This document shows, piece by piece, positions 16,701 to 24,593 of a DNA stretch of 64,000 nucleotides. Below the pieces are notes generated by a model. The model had not been told where the DNA came from and did no database searches. It saw nothing but the letters and a program-made list of their open reading frames with translations. Origin of the DNA: an uncultured Flavobacteriales bacterium (lineage in GTDB: Bacteria > Bacteroidota > Bacteroidia > Flavobacteriales_E > Vicingaceae). The translations under genes were made by a program, and so were the position numbers. Location: NCBI GenBank assembly GCA_937901255.1, contig CALCHN010000003.1:1-64000 (forward strand), in the 5' to 3' direction. How positions within the stretch are numbered: position 1 is the stretch's first letter; each line of letters starts with the position of its first letter.

Positions 16701-17580
16701 TGTATAAGCCGTCAGTTTCTGTGCCTATCCAAAGTATGCCAGCTTTATCTTCATAAAGGGTTTTAATGATTCTATTGCCTATTAGTTGGTCGAGTTCTTT
16801 GGGAATAGAGAGACTATTGTTTTGAGGGTTATAAAAATTAATTCCATTATTGGTAGCAATGGTTACAAAACCATGAATATCTTTATGTATATCCCAAACA
16901 ATATTACTTTTTAACCTAGAGTTTTCTGAGGTGTATTGGGTAAAATCTTTGGTGTGGATGTTATAAAGTAATAAGCCATTGTTTTCTGTGGCAATCATTA
17001 ACACTTCGGGAGTAATAAAAACCAATTTTCTAATATTAAGTTTTCTAATATTGGTACTAAATGGAATGTTAATTTTTGAGATTTGAAAATTTAGGGAATC
17101 TGTTTTTTCTTTTACAAGTTTGTATAAGGATTGGTCTGTTCCTATCCAAAGGCTTTTATCATCTTCATTTTCTGTAATTGTCCAAACGTTATGTTTTTTG
17201 GCATTTTTAGCTTTATTTTCATTAAGGTAATGCGTAAAAGTTTGGTAATCTCTGTTGAATAGATTTAGTCCGTTTTCTGTACCTATCCAAAGGTTGCTAT
17301 CGCTATCTTCATAAATAACATGAGCATAACTGTTAGAAATAGTGGAGCTATCTAATAAATCGTGAGAAAAAACGGTAAACTCATAACCATTGTATTGATT
17401 AAGTCCATCTTGCGTTCCCATCCAAATTAACCCTTTGTAATCTTGAATAATACAGGTAACATCGCTCTGAGAAAGTCCGTCTTTGTAGTTAATTCTATCG
17501 AACTTTATATTGCTTTGTTGTGCTAAAACAACAAGCGATAAACAGATAAAAAATAAAAGACTTCCAGCTTTTTTAAACAT
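13717..17580 (-). CDS. Reg_prop sensor fused to class III adenylate cyclase and HD domain
   Basis: Membrane sensor of 1287 residues. A signal peptide is followed by periplasmic two-component-regulator propeller repeats (many copies of the G(L)IWIGT type, about 25-690), a Y_Y_Y domain (about 700-780), one membrane helix (about 791-813), a coiled coil (about 820-875), a class III cyclase (about 880-1065) and an HD domain (about 1100-1240). Metal Asp residues sit in IMFTDFQSF and GDAYM. Lys in IKTIGDAYM and Asp in YDIWGDS occupy the adenine-selecting positions, and the Asn and Arg of SVNIGSRME are present, so cAMP rather than cGMP is predicted. The HD domain keeps NHTKDV, ALYHDAGF and DADLDYLG. 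Propellers of this kind normally drive histidine kinases; here the output is a cyclase. Whether the HD domain degrades cAMP or another nucleotide is open. Confidence 0.9.
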   Translation of the reverse strand: MFKKAGSLLFFICLSLVVLAQQSNIKFDRINYKDGLSQSDVTCIIQDYKGLIWMGTQDGLNQYNGYEFTVFSHDLLDSSTISNSYAHVIYEDSDSNLWIGTENGLNLFNRDYQTFTHYLNENKAKNAKKHNVWTITENEDDKSLWIGTDQSLYKLVKEKTDSLNFQISKINIPFSTNIRKLNIRKLVFITPEVLMIATENNGLLLYNIHTKDFTQYTSENSRLKSNIVWDIHKDIHGFVTIATNNGINFYNPQNNSLSIPKELDQLIGNRIIKTLYEDKAGILWIGTETDGLYKLKSLKNVDHYVYSATISTSLSSNKINTILEDRSGIIWIGTQAGINKFDKQKQFFKHYQHWPNLPNTINSNMVWSIFQDRDENLYVGTDQGLTFFDNINGKVLHLKPDFSHENNLKNIGIYSIYQDKKGNLYLGTDGGIFTFKNNKIAQLKIKNFHNARTYTITEDSKNRLWAGTKEGIVIVSEDRTTCQTITASENVKNDLPNNVVRVIQQTKNGSMWVGTDGGGFCNIKETEKGFTFKIYQRAENELNSLNNNSVLSIYEDKKGYLWIGTFGGGLNRFDPKTVTFTHFTEKEGLSNNVIYGILGDKNNNLWISTNKGISFFNPHTKFFRNFEESDGLQSNEFNTGAFFKNHYGEIYFGGINGFNSFFPEDVKINRTKAIPIITNFYLFNKPVNIGKNSILNKHISELDVIVLKHKQNVISFEFAALHYSFPLKNKHAYMLENFNEDWVYVDNNRRANYTNLNPGEYLFKIKVANSDGVWSDEIAQIKVVVEPPLWATWWFRTIVILLILLLVYAYYITRINRIKTQKLLLELQVRERTHEVIKQKEEIEIQKELLEKEKEKADELLYNILPEEIAIELKNKGKATARQYRLASIMFTDFQSFTKIAEKISPQDLVSELDYYFVNFDAIIEKYHVEKIKTIGDAYMCAGGIPLRNKSNPIDTVLAGLEIQRFVAKHNPERVEQGKHPWGLRIGVHTGEITAGVIGSKRFAYDIWGDSVNIGSRMEEAGEVGKVNISGATYEYIKEFFNCEYRGKIKAKNKGLIDMYFVTGIRAELSVDGEGIIPNELFQKYVDLHIYSSINYRKAEKYILKRLQKELPDNLHYHDINHTKDVCAAVERLALMEGIEGDDIFLLKTAALYHDAGFIKQYAKNEDIGAALAVEVLPRFGYTKEQIETIKKLISVTKIPHQPTNHLEQIICDADLDYLGGDLFHETADKLKLELMERGIVSSDKEWDELQIKFLEAHRYFTDSAKSLRRANKEKRIAEIKERLEKY

Positions 17581-17663
17581 AGGGTAAAGTTAGTTTAATA
17601 TCTGAATTTGTAAAAAAAGTAGGGAATTAAATTTATTACGGAAATGCTTGCTGAAATTATTAA

Positions 17664-19958
17664 TTACTTAAGTTTTATAACTTTAAATTCAGTTCTTCTG
17701 TTTTTAGCTCTTCCCTCAGGATTATCATCACCATTAGGTAACTTATTAGGAGCAATAGGATGAGCTTTTCCATAACCTTTAGCAATAATTCTTTTTTTCT
17801 CAATTCCTTTAGAAAGGATATACTCTACTGCAGCATCGGCTCTTTTTTGAGATAAACTTAAGTTGAAGCTGGCACTACCAATATCATCGGTATGCGAACT
17901 TAATTCAACACCAATATCTTTGTTTTTCTTTAGGATGGTAATCAGTTTATCTAATTCTTTTTTAGAAGGTTCATTTATTTCGTAAGAATCATAATCATAA
18001 AGAATTTTAGAGATGATAAAGTTTTCATTTTCAGCAATTTTAATTACTTCATCAATTTCGTTGATGAGGGTAATAATGGTTTTGTCGGAAGTTAGTCTGT
18101 GGTATTTAAATTTACCACCAGATTTTTTAGCGGCATCTATTACTTTACCATTTTCATCTAACAGAATTACATTAAAATTATCGTTGCCTTCTTCCAACAT
18201 AAATAGGTAAACTTCATCTGGAGCAAGTTTGTCGAAAATAAATTTACCATCTTTGTCGGTACGAGCTTTCCCAATAACATTGCCATCTTCATCAAGAATT
18301 AGAATTTCCATTCCTTCAGAATAATCACCAGGTAATTTTTTATATACTTGACCATAAATATTGATGGTTAATAAACTTTCATCAACTTCTTCTAGCAATT
18401 CTAGTTCATCATAATAGGTGTAAGGCAAAGCTTTAAAGGTAAATTTTCCTTTACCTAATTTATTAGCTAAAATTACTTTTTCACCTTTAGAATTTGTTAT
18501 GTATAGTTTAGCTTGGTTAAGTTTTGATTCATCAGATTCATCAATTTTAATAAGGTAATTTTCGTCCATACTTAATTTATCGAATTTAAAATTACCGTTT
18601 TTATCTGTAGTGGTAGATTGAATTACTTGGTCGTTTTCATCTAACAAATCTATTTTTGTATTGTCGGCAGTTAATTTTCCATATTGAAGTACACCAGTAA
18701 TAGCTGTTTTTTCAGTTAAGCCTTCCCATTTAAAGCTGTAAATATCATCACTTCCAATTCCTCCGGGTCTGTTAGATGAAAAATATCCAGTATCTTTATC
18801 CTGAAAAGTAATTCCAAAATCATCAGCAGGAGAGTTGATAGGTGCTTTTAGGTTTTCGGGGTTTCCTTGTGCTTTACCATTTTTAAACACAATAGAGTAA
18901 ATGTCTAAACCACCGTAACCACCATGTCCGTCAGAAGCAAAATAAAATAAAGTATCTTTTATGTAAGGAAAAACTTCATCTAAAGCAGTATTAATTTCTT
19001 TACCTAAATTTACTGGTTTTCCCCATTCTTCGCCTGTTTTAGAACTCATGTATAAATCCATTCCACCAAAACCACCTGGCATATTAGAGGTAAAGAATAA
19101 TGTTTTTCCATCATCCGTTATCCATGGGTGAGCAACAGAATAATTTTCACTATTAAAAGGCATAGGAGTAATATCTTTCCATTTATTACCTTTAGCAGCT
19201 GCTTGATAAATTTTAGAGTGGTTGATTGATTTTTTTGATAATTCACCTTTTATTGAGCGAGTAAAATAAATAGTGTTTCCATCTTTACTGATAGAAACGG
19301 GTCCATCGTGATATTCGGTGCTAAGTTGATTGGAGAACTCTTTTACTTTCTCAAAATTCTTTTCTTTTTTAGAGTAGAAAATAGATAAATAAGGTCTGTT
19401 GGTAGAACTGTTGGTTTTTTCATTCACAAAATCTATTTGTCTTTCAGAAATAAAAATAAGGGCATCTTGATAAACCAACGCACAAAAATCTGAATACTTA
19501 GAGTTGATATTTTCAACCAAACTTATTTCAAATGCTTTTTCTTCTTTTTCCCATACTGTAATTTCTTCTATAGAATTCAGTAATACTTTTCCTAAAAAGC
19601 TATTAGGTTCTTTTTCTAAAAAGAGTTTGAATTGTTTTTTTGCCTCAGTAGGTTTGTTATTATTTTTTAATACTTGTCCATAATGTAAGTGGTCTGAAGC
19701 CAATACATTACTATTAGCAGTTGTTTTTTGATAATACGCTTCGGCAGCAGTATAGTTTTTAAGTTTTTTATGAGAAAAAGCAATGTTTCTTAAAGCCTCA
19801 GCATTATTGGGGTCTTTTTTTAATGTTTTTTCGTAATATTTTATTGCTTCAGGGTAATTCGTTAATTCAAAATAGCCATTGGCTTTGTCTAGTTGACCAA
19901 AACATGCAACAGTTACTACTAAAAACGTTATAAAAGAAAAGTAATATTTTAACATCAT
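17664..19958 (-). CDS. TPR-PD40-OmpA family protein (PorE-like T9SS partner)
   Basis: Secreted protein of 764 residues. In order: signal peptide, TPR repeats (about 25-130), WD40-like PD40 propeller (about 180-425, with units such as TRDNGKTLFFTSNMPGGFGG-type blades), three CarboxypepD/CNA-like beta domains (about 440-640, each with DENGKV or DEDGNV turns), and an OmpA peptidoglycan-binding domain (about 650-764: SSHTDDIGS, LSQKRADA, GRAKNRRTEF). The same order occurs in PorE and in many OmpA-like proteins encoded beside PorP/SprF. It is 12 bp downstream of a PorP/SprF gene, so they probably act as a pair that anchors an outer-membrane ring to peptidoglycan. It may be a cargo-specific paralogue and not PorE itself. 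Confidence 0.85.
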   Translation of the reverse strand: MMLKYYFSFITFLVVTVACFGQLDKANGYFELTNYPEAIKYYEKTLKKDPNNAEALRNIAFSHKKLKNYTAAEAYYQKTTANSNVLASDHLHYGQVLKNNNKPTEAKKQFKLFLEKEPNSFLGKVLLNSIEEITVWEKEEKAFEISLVENINSKYSDFCALVYQDALIFISERQIDFVNEKTNSSTNRPYLSIFYSKKEKNFEKVKEFSNQLSTEYHDGPVSISKDGNTIYFTRSIKGELSKKSINHSKIYQAAAKGNKWKDITPMPFNSENYSVAHPWITDDGKTLFFTSNMPGGFGGMDLYMSSKTGEEWGKPVNLGKEINTALDEVFPYIKDTLFYFASDGHGGYGGLDIYSIVFKNGKAQGNPENLKAPINSPADDFGITFQDKDTGYFSSNRPGGIGSDDIYSFKWEGLTEKTAITGVLQYGKLTADNTKIDLLDENDQVIQSTTTDKNGNFKFDKLSMDENYLIKIDESDESKLNQAKLYITNSKGEKVILANKLGKGKFTFKALPYTYYDELELLEEVDESLLTINIYGQVYKKLPGDYSEGMEILILDEDGNVIGKARTDKDGKFIFDKLAPDEVYLFMLEEGNDNFNVILLDENGKVIDAAKKSGGKFKYHRLTSDKTIITLINEIDEVIKIAENENFIISKILYDYDSYEINEPSKKELDKLITILKKNKDIGVELSSHTDDIGSASFNLSLSQKRADAAVEYILSKGIEKKRIIAKGYGKAHPIAPNKLPNGDDNPEGRAKNRRTEFKVIKLK

Positions 19959-19970
19959 CTATTTTCGTTA

Positions 19971-20879
19971 TTAAAAATATCTAGGTGAAACAACTTGAGA
20001 TTTATGCTTAAGAAAATCGTAGCCAATAAAAATTTCGTGAGAACCTCCGTTAGAAAGTTGGGTGGCAGTATAATCGTAAGCGTAGCCTATTTTAAATTGG
20101 GAAGAGATGTTGAATTCTGTGAGGAAAATTAGTGTTTGACGAGAAGTTAACGTTATACCAAATAGAAATTTATTGTTAAACAACATACTAGCATTAATAT
20201 CTAAAAAACCTTGTTTGTTCTGCCCTCTCATTATGGCAGAAGTTTTTAAAGTAAGTTTTTCACTTAAGCCAAAAGCTCTGCCAATAGTGGCTGTTCCATT
20301 AATATGTTTTTTAGCGATAGAATTTGCGGTGTCAGCAACAGAAAGGTTGAATGCTGGTTCATTTAAGTGGTCTAAGGAAATTCCAGCATAAAATTTATTG
20401 GTGTTGTAATAAATTCCAAAATCGAAGTTAGGTAAAATAAAGCTTTCGTTGGCAGTAGTAGGAATAGCATCATCTTGGTCGCGGTATTCAATTTTAGCCC
20501 AATCGTATTGGTAGTTTAAAATACCTCCTCGCAGACCAAAGGCTAATTTTCCTTTTCCGAGTTTAATTTTATAAGCATAAACCAAGGAGATGTCTTGCGT
20601 AGTTCTAGGGCCAATTTTATCGTTAATTAATTGAAAACCCAACGCCATGTTTTGGTTTTTTAATGGTGAATGAATGGATAAAACCTGAGTAGTAGGAGCT
20701 CCATCTAAACCGACCCATTGGCTACGGTGAACTAACACACCACTAATAGCATCTCGGCTACCGGCATACCCTGGGTTTACACCAAGTGGGTTAAACATAT
20801 ATAAACTATATTGCGGATCTTGTTGAGCAAAGCCCTGAAAAGTCATTATGAGTGTTAGTATTAGTAGTATTTTTTTCAT
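19971..20879 (-). CDS. PorP/SprF family outer-membrane protein
   Basis: Outer-membrane protein of 302 residues with signal peptide (to GFAQ). The opening QDPQYSLYMFNPLGVNPGYA, then HRSQWVGLDGAPTTQ and the closing FIGYDF with barrel strands, are diagnostic of the PorP/SprF family. These barrels are needed for export or surface attachment of particular T9SS cargo, usually the type B cargo encoded next door. That arrangement holds here: the type B sorting-domain gene lies 60 bp upstream and the OmpA-family gene 12 bp downstream, all on the same strand. A short palindromic repeat sits in the gap before it. Confidence 0.92.
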   Translation of the reverse strand: MKKILLILTLIMTFQGFAQQDPQYSLYMFNPLGVNPGYAGSRDAISGVLVHRSQWVGLDGAPTTQVLSIHSPLKNQNMALGFQLINDKIGPRTTQDISLVYAYKIKLGKGKLAFGLRGGILNYQYDWAKIEYRDQDDAIPTTANESFILPNFDFGIYYNTNKFYAGISLDHLNEPAFNLSVADTANSIAKKHINGTATIGRAFGLSEKLTLKTSAIMRGQNKQGFLDINASMLFNNKFLFGITLTSRQTLIFLTEFNISSQFKIGYAYDYTATQLSNGGSHEIFIGYDFLKHKSQVVSPRYF

Positions 20880-20907
20880 TTCAATATAATTTTATTTGTC
20901 CTCTAAG

Positions 20908-20938
20908 CAAGTCCCCCTTCGGGGGATTTAGGGGGCTT
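20908..20938. repeat. CCCCCTTCGGGGG palindromic element, copy D
   Basis: About 30 bp: CCCCCTTCGGGGG followed by ATTTAGGGGGCTT, so that the left arm can pair with either of two G-runs. It lies between the type B cargo gene and the PorP/SprF gene. It matches the three elements inside leuS in length, order and strand. As RNA of the minus strand it could form a hairpin in this operon. Confidence 0.75.
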
Positions 20939-20939
20939 T

Positions 20940-21665
20940 TTACCTTGTTATTTCTACCCAGCCTTTGTAAATGGTTCCATCAACATCTGCAATATAAAAA
21001 TAAGTAGAGCTGGAGAGTAAATCTCCTCCTTTATTGCTTCCATCCCAAACAACGGTAGTATTATCGTAATTTTTTCCGTACCAAACTTCTTCACCCCAAC
21101 GGTTAAATATTTTCACTTCATTTTCTGGGAATTGTTCTATGTTTTCTATAATCCAAACATCGTTTTTACCATCGTTGTTAGGGGTAATTCCTGAATAGAA
21201 TTTTAATAAGCAATCTTCATCATTATCAATTCCAACAGTAATTTGAGCGGTGTAAGAGCAGTTGTTTCCGGTAATTTCTACATAGTAACTTCCTGCGGAA
21301 AGTTTATCAGCTTCCCAAACGGTTATGCTATCTCCAACAGCTATAATATTTAGTTGATAAGGACCGGGACAACCTAAAACATTAGCAATAAAGATAGACC
21401 CGTTTTGAGCACCTTTACACGATTCGTTGATTACTTCATAAGTAACTACAGAATCGGCAGTAGTTTCGGGTTGCTGAAAACCTTGCGTTAGAATTTTAGA
21501 GGTTGAAAATAAGGTTTGTACAGCAGCCTCTCCAACAGTAGAAGAAAGTGTAATATTAGTTCCCGTTTGGTAACCACCTGTAGCACCAATTACTTGACGT
21601 GAAATGGTAGTTTGGGCGGTTGCTCCCAAAGAGAATAAGATGAATAGGTAGAGTATATTTTTCAT
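20940..21665 (-). CDS. T9SS type B sorting domain protein
   Basis: Secreted protein of 241 residues. After the signal peptide comes a short domain with the pattern ISRQVIGATGGYQTGTNITL and VGEAAVQT that often opens such proteins, then a SprB-like Cys-containing segment (about 80-155), and a type B (gliding-motility CTD, TIGR04131-like) domain in the last 85 residues: GITPNNDGKNDVW, VKIFNRWGEEVW, YFYIADVDG and YKGWVEI. Type B cargo depends on a PorP/SprF protein for surface attachment, and such a gene follows directly. Only 3 bp separate it from the fibre-like gene upstream, so it belongs to that transcript. Confidence 0.88.
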   Translation of the reverse strand: MKNILYLFILFSLGATAQTTISRQVIGATGGYQTGTNITLSSTVGEAAVQTLFSTSKILTQGFQQPETTADSVVTYEVINESCKGAQNGSIFIANVLGCPGPYQLNIIAVGDSITVWEADKLSAGSYYVEITGNNCSYTAQITVGIDNDEDCLLKFYSGITPNNDGKNDVWIIENIEQFPENEVKIFNRWGEEVWYGKNYDNTTVVWDGSNKGGDLLSSSTYFYIADVDGTIYKGWVEITR

Positions 21666-21668
21666 GGA

Positions 21669-24560
21669 CTATGGTTTAAAAATAACAAATTGAAATGAGT
21701 TTTGTACCTTAGTGTTTGCAGAACTATAAATAGTTACTATTAAGTCACCACCAACGCTAGTTGTTGCTGAGGATAAATTAGCAGAACCTATTGGAGTTAC
21801 TGTAGTAATATAATTTGCAAAGTGATAAGATTCTCCGGTAATAGTTATTAAATACCATAAGTTTCCAGCATCCCATGTAACTGAAAAATTTCCTGTACCA
21901 GCATTTAGTATAGTTCCTGTACCATTAATACTACCATAAGCGATAGGAACTAAATTGGCGGCACCTGTTTTTGCAGAGTTATTTACTTCGCCAGTATTAC
22001 TACTAATATTTATAGTTCCGTTAACATCTAGTTTTTGAGATGGTGTAGATGTACCAATACCCACATTACCTGTTTCTGTTATTCTAACTTTTTCTGTCAA
22101 CACCCCTCCGTTGGAGGTATGAAACAATAAACGACCTGAAGTTCCTATCGTTCCTCCTCCATTTACAGAACTAATTCTAGCATGATTGTTTATAGAGCCT
22201 CCAATAGAATTAAAATCAACTCTGCCAATATCCACATTTGGACCATTATGAGAACCTTGTAGTTCTAATGAAGCAATTCTGTTAGCTACGTAATTATTTG
22301 ATGCAGCAATGGTAATACTTTTTGTTGCACCATTAATATTTGGTGAGGTGGTTCCAATCCCTAAGTTACCTGTCGTGGTAAATGTCCCAACAATAGAGTT
22401 ATTAGTAACTATACTTAAATCATGATTAGAGTTTGTACCCATCCACCCAGTAGTTCCATTAGAACCAAAATTCATACTTATTCCATTTGGATGATTAAAT
22501 TGAAAATATTTTCCCCCTGAACCACCAGCGTTTATTACTAAAGGGTTGGTAGTGTTCGATATAGGAAATAATTGAATATCTCCTAATAAACCTCTAGTAA
22601 CCTCTAATTGTGCATTAGGAACATTAGTTCCAATACCTACATTATTAGTTATAGATACAGGATGGATATCGGTTCCATTTAGTGTCCATGGCGAAGGCGT
22701 AATAGAAATTACTGAGTTAGGATCTGTCCACGTCATAGTGCCATTAGCATCTGATACAGGAATGTAACCTGTTGTAGCACCATTTCTCATGGTAATTTTT
22801 CCATAAACATCTAAGGCAGAATAAAATGCACTACCTCCAATTCCTACTTCACCAGTAGAATTAATATTAAAAGGTTGAAGAGAGGTGGTACCATTTTCTA
22901 TTCTAAAAGTTCCTGATTCATTGGAGAGTAATACGTACTGATTTAAACTTTCCATTACAAAAGCAGCTCCATTGGTAGGGGTTACTTCTTTTAATAACAT
23001 TACCGCAGAAGCATTTTCTTCTACATGAAATTTCACAAGTGGAGAAGTTGTTCCAATACCTACATTACCCTCTACAAGTAGCCCGTTTGCAGGAGCACCA
23101 TTACCTATATATCCACCACCAATTGATGTCCCACCAGCCACTGTTAATCTGTTCATGGCAGTGGAAGTTCCTATTCCAACGTTAGTGTTAGATTTGATAG
23201 AAATAGCTATACTTCCTGATGAGCTGGTATTGAAATTCCAGTCGGCATTTTCTTTTTGCCACATATTAAGTGTTGTGCTGGCATCATTAGATATCTCAAA
23301 ACCATCTGTATTTGTTGTTCCTGTTGAAGCACTTGTTAGATGTAAATTCTTTACTCCATTTGTTGCAGTATGAACCTGTAGCTTATTAGAAGATGCGGTT
23401 GTGCCAATACCCACATTGTCACCAGCTATAGCAGGATGCAAGGTAGTACCAGTTTTAGCCCATGGCGAGCTTGGTAAAGTTACACTATTTCCATTTGAAA
23501 TAGCAAGGGTGTTACTAGCTAGAGTTAAAGTTTGAGCGTCAGTATTATCCATAAAAGGAGATAAATCAACAGGAGTAGGGTCGTTGGTTAGTGATAAAGA
23601 ATTTCCTGTTAGTGATAAATTTTGATTATCGGTTAAAACACCGTTTACGCCAAGTGGGTTTCCAGAAGTTCCATCACCTGTTAATGTTGTATCAGAAACT
23701 ACTACTTGCGAACCCCAGTTGTCTGCTCCTGATGTTGCATTTTGTGCTGTCCATGCTGTTCCGTTCCATGTTAATACTTGGTTAGTGGTTGGAGTAGATG
23801 GACTTAAGTTTATCCCTGTTCCGTTAGAAATATTGATGGTATTACCAGCAATGGATAAGTCTTGAAATTCATTGGTAGAGTCATTGTCGTTGTTAATAAC
23901 GGTTAAAGGATTAGCAGTAGTTCCATCGCCTGAGATGTTACTTCCTTGTGTTGCCACAACCTGGTTTCCCCAATCATCTCCAGCTGCAGTTCCACTATCG
24001 CCATTACAAACAAAATAAGTGAAATCGATTTCTAATGCTTGTAAGATGTTATCATTATTATCATCAGTTCCAACATCAATTTTATTACCACCGTTTTGGC
24101 AGTTAACTCCAGCTGGTTCTGATGTTACAATAGAGATACTATTGTTTCCTGGTAGTCCCTGAGGGCCGTTAGCTGATTGTTTCGCATAAAGTGCATAAGG
24201 AACGGAAAGTAATTGAGAGCTTCCCATTGGGTCACCATTTACTTCAACATAAAGGTAATATAAACCAGCCCCCCAGTTGATACCTGCAAAAGTTCCCACT
24301 GATGGAGTTCCTCCACCAATCTCGGCAGTAAACAAACCAAACTGGTTGGTAGCAATACCCGTATGTGTTTCTGTATAAACGGAAGTTCCGGTTGGAGAGC
24401 TTTGTCTTATTTCGTAAGTAGCAGTTAGGGTTTGGTTAACCAATGGATTTCCAGATAAGTCTCTAGCTACTGCTTGGTAGTTAATTTTTTCGGGTGGAGT
24501 TTGAGCTTTGAGCATTAATCCTGAGATGAAAAGAATGATAAAAAGTGATAGTTGTTTCAT
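21669..24560 (-). CDS. Long fibre-like surface protein without S74 chaperone
   Basis: Secreted protein of 963 residues. A signal peptide precedes an N-terminal domain shared with the gene upstream (PPEKINYQAVARDLSGNPL, then QFGLFTAEIGGGTPSVG and SSQLLSVPYALYAKQ, to about 125), a short collagen-like GPQGLPGNN segment, and a long body of low-complexity beta repeats with many VGIGTSTP or NVGIGTT turns typical of trimeric fibre shafts. The C-terminus (about 860-963) is a beta-rich domain of unknown type. Unlike its neighbour it has no intramolecular chaperone, so trimer folding may need another factor. A promoter box lies in the 33 bp upstream. Adhesion or display is inference from architecture. 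Confidence 0.78.
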   Translation of the reverse strand: MKQLSLFIILFISGLMLKAQTPPEKINYQAVARDLSGNPLVNQTLTATYEIRQSSPTGTSVYTETHTGIATNQFGLFTAEIGGGTPSVGTFAGINWGAGLYYLYVEVNGDPMGSSQLLSVPYALYAKQSANGPQGLPGNNSISIVTSEPAGVNCQNGGNKIDVGTDDNNDNILQALEIDFTYFVCNGDSGTAAGDDWGNQVVATQGSNISGDGTTANPLTVINNDNDSTNEFQDLSIAGNTINISNGTGINLSPSTPTTNQVLTWNGTAWTAQNATSGADNWGSQVVVSDTTLTGDGTSGNPLGVNGVLTDNQNLSLTGNSLSLTNDPTPVDLSPFMDNTDAQTLTLASNTLAISNGNSVTLPSSPWAKTGTTLHPAIAGDNVGIGTTASSNKLQVHTATNGVKNLHLTSASTGTTNTDGFEISNDASTTLNMWQKENADWNFNTSSSGSIAISIKSNTNVGIGTSTAMNRLTVAGGTSIGGGYIGNGAPANGLLVEGNVGIGTTSPLVKFHVEENASAVMLLKEVTPTNGAAFVMESLNQYVLLSNESGTFRIENGTTSLQPFNINSTGEVGIGGSAFYSALDVYGKITMRNGATTGYIPVSDANGTMTWTDPNSVISITPSPWTLNGTDIHPVSITNNVGIGTNVPNAQLEVTRGLLGDIQLFPISNTTNPLVINAGGSGGKYFQFNHPNGISMNFGSNGTTGWMGTNSNHDLSIVTNNSIVGTFTTTGNLGIGTTSPNINGATKSITIAASNNYVANRIASLELQGSHNGPNVDIGRVDFNSIGGSINNHARISSVNGGGTIGTSGRLLFHTSNGGVLTEKVRITETGNVGIGTSTPSQKLDVNGTINISSNTGEVNNSAKTGAANLVPIAYGSINGTGTILNAGTGNFSVTWDAGNLWYLITITGESYHFANYITTVTPIGSANLSSATTSVGGDLIVTIYSSANTKVQNSFQFVIFKP

Positions 24561-24579
24561 ATTAATTATAAGTTTTTTA

Positions 24580-24587
24580 CAAATATA
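24580..24587 (-). promoter_or_regulatory. Promoter -7 box (TATATTTG, minus strand)
   Basis: Exact TAnnTTTG match 20 bp before the ATG at 24560, within the 33 bp gap between the two fibre genes. It would let the second fibre gene and the T9SS genes be expressed apart from the first. Confidence 0.5.
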
Positions 24588-24593
24588 AAATTC

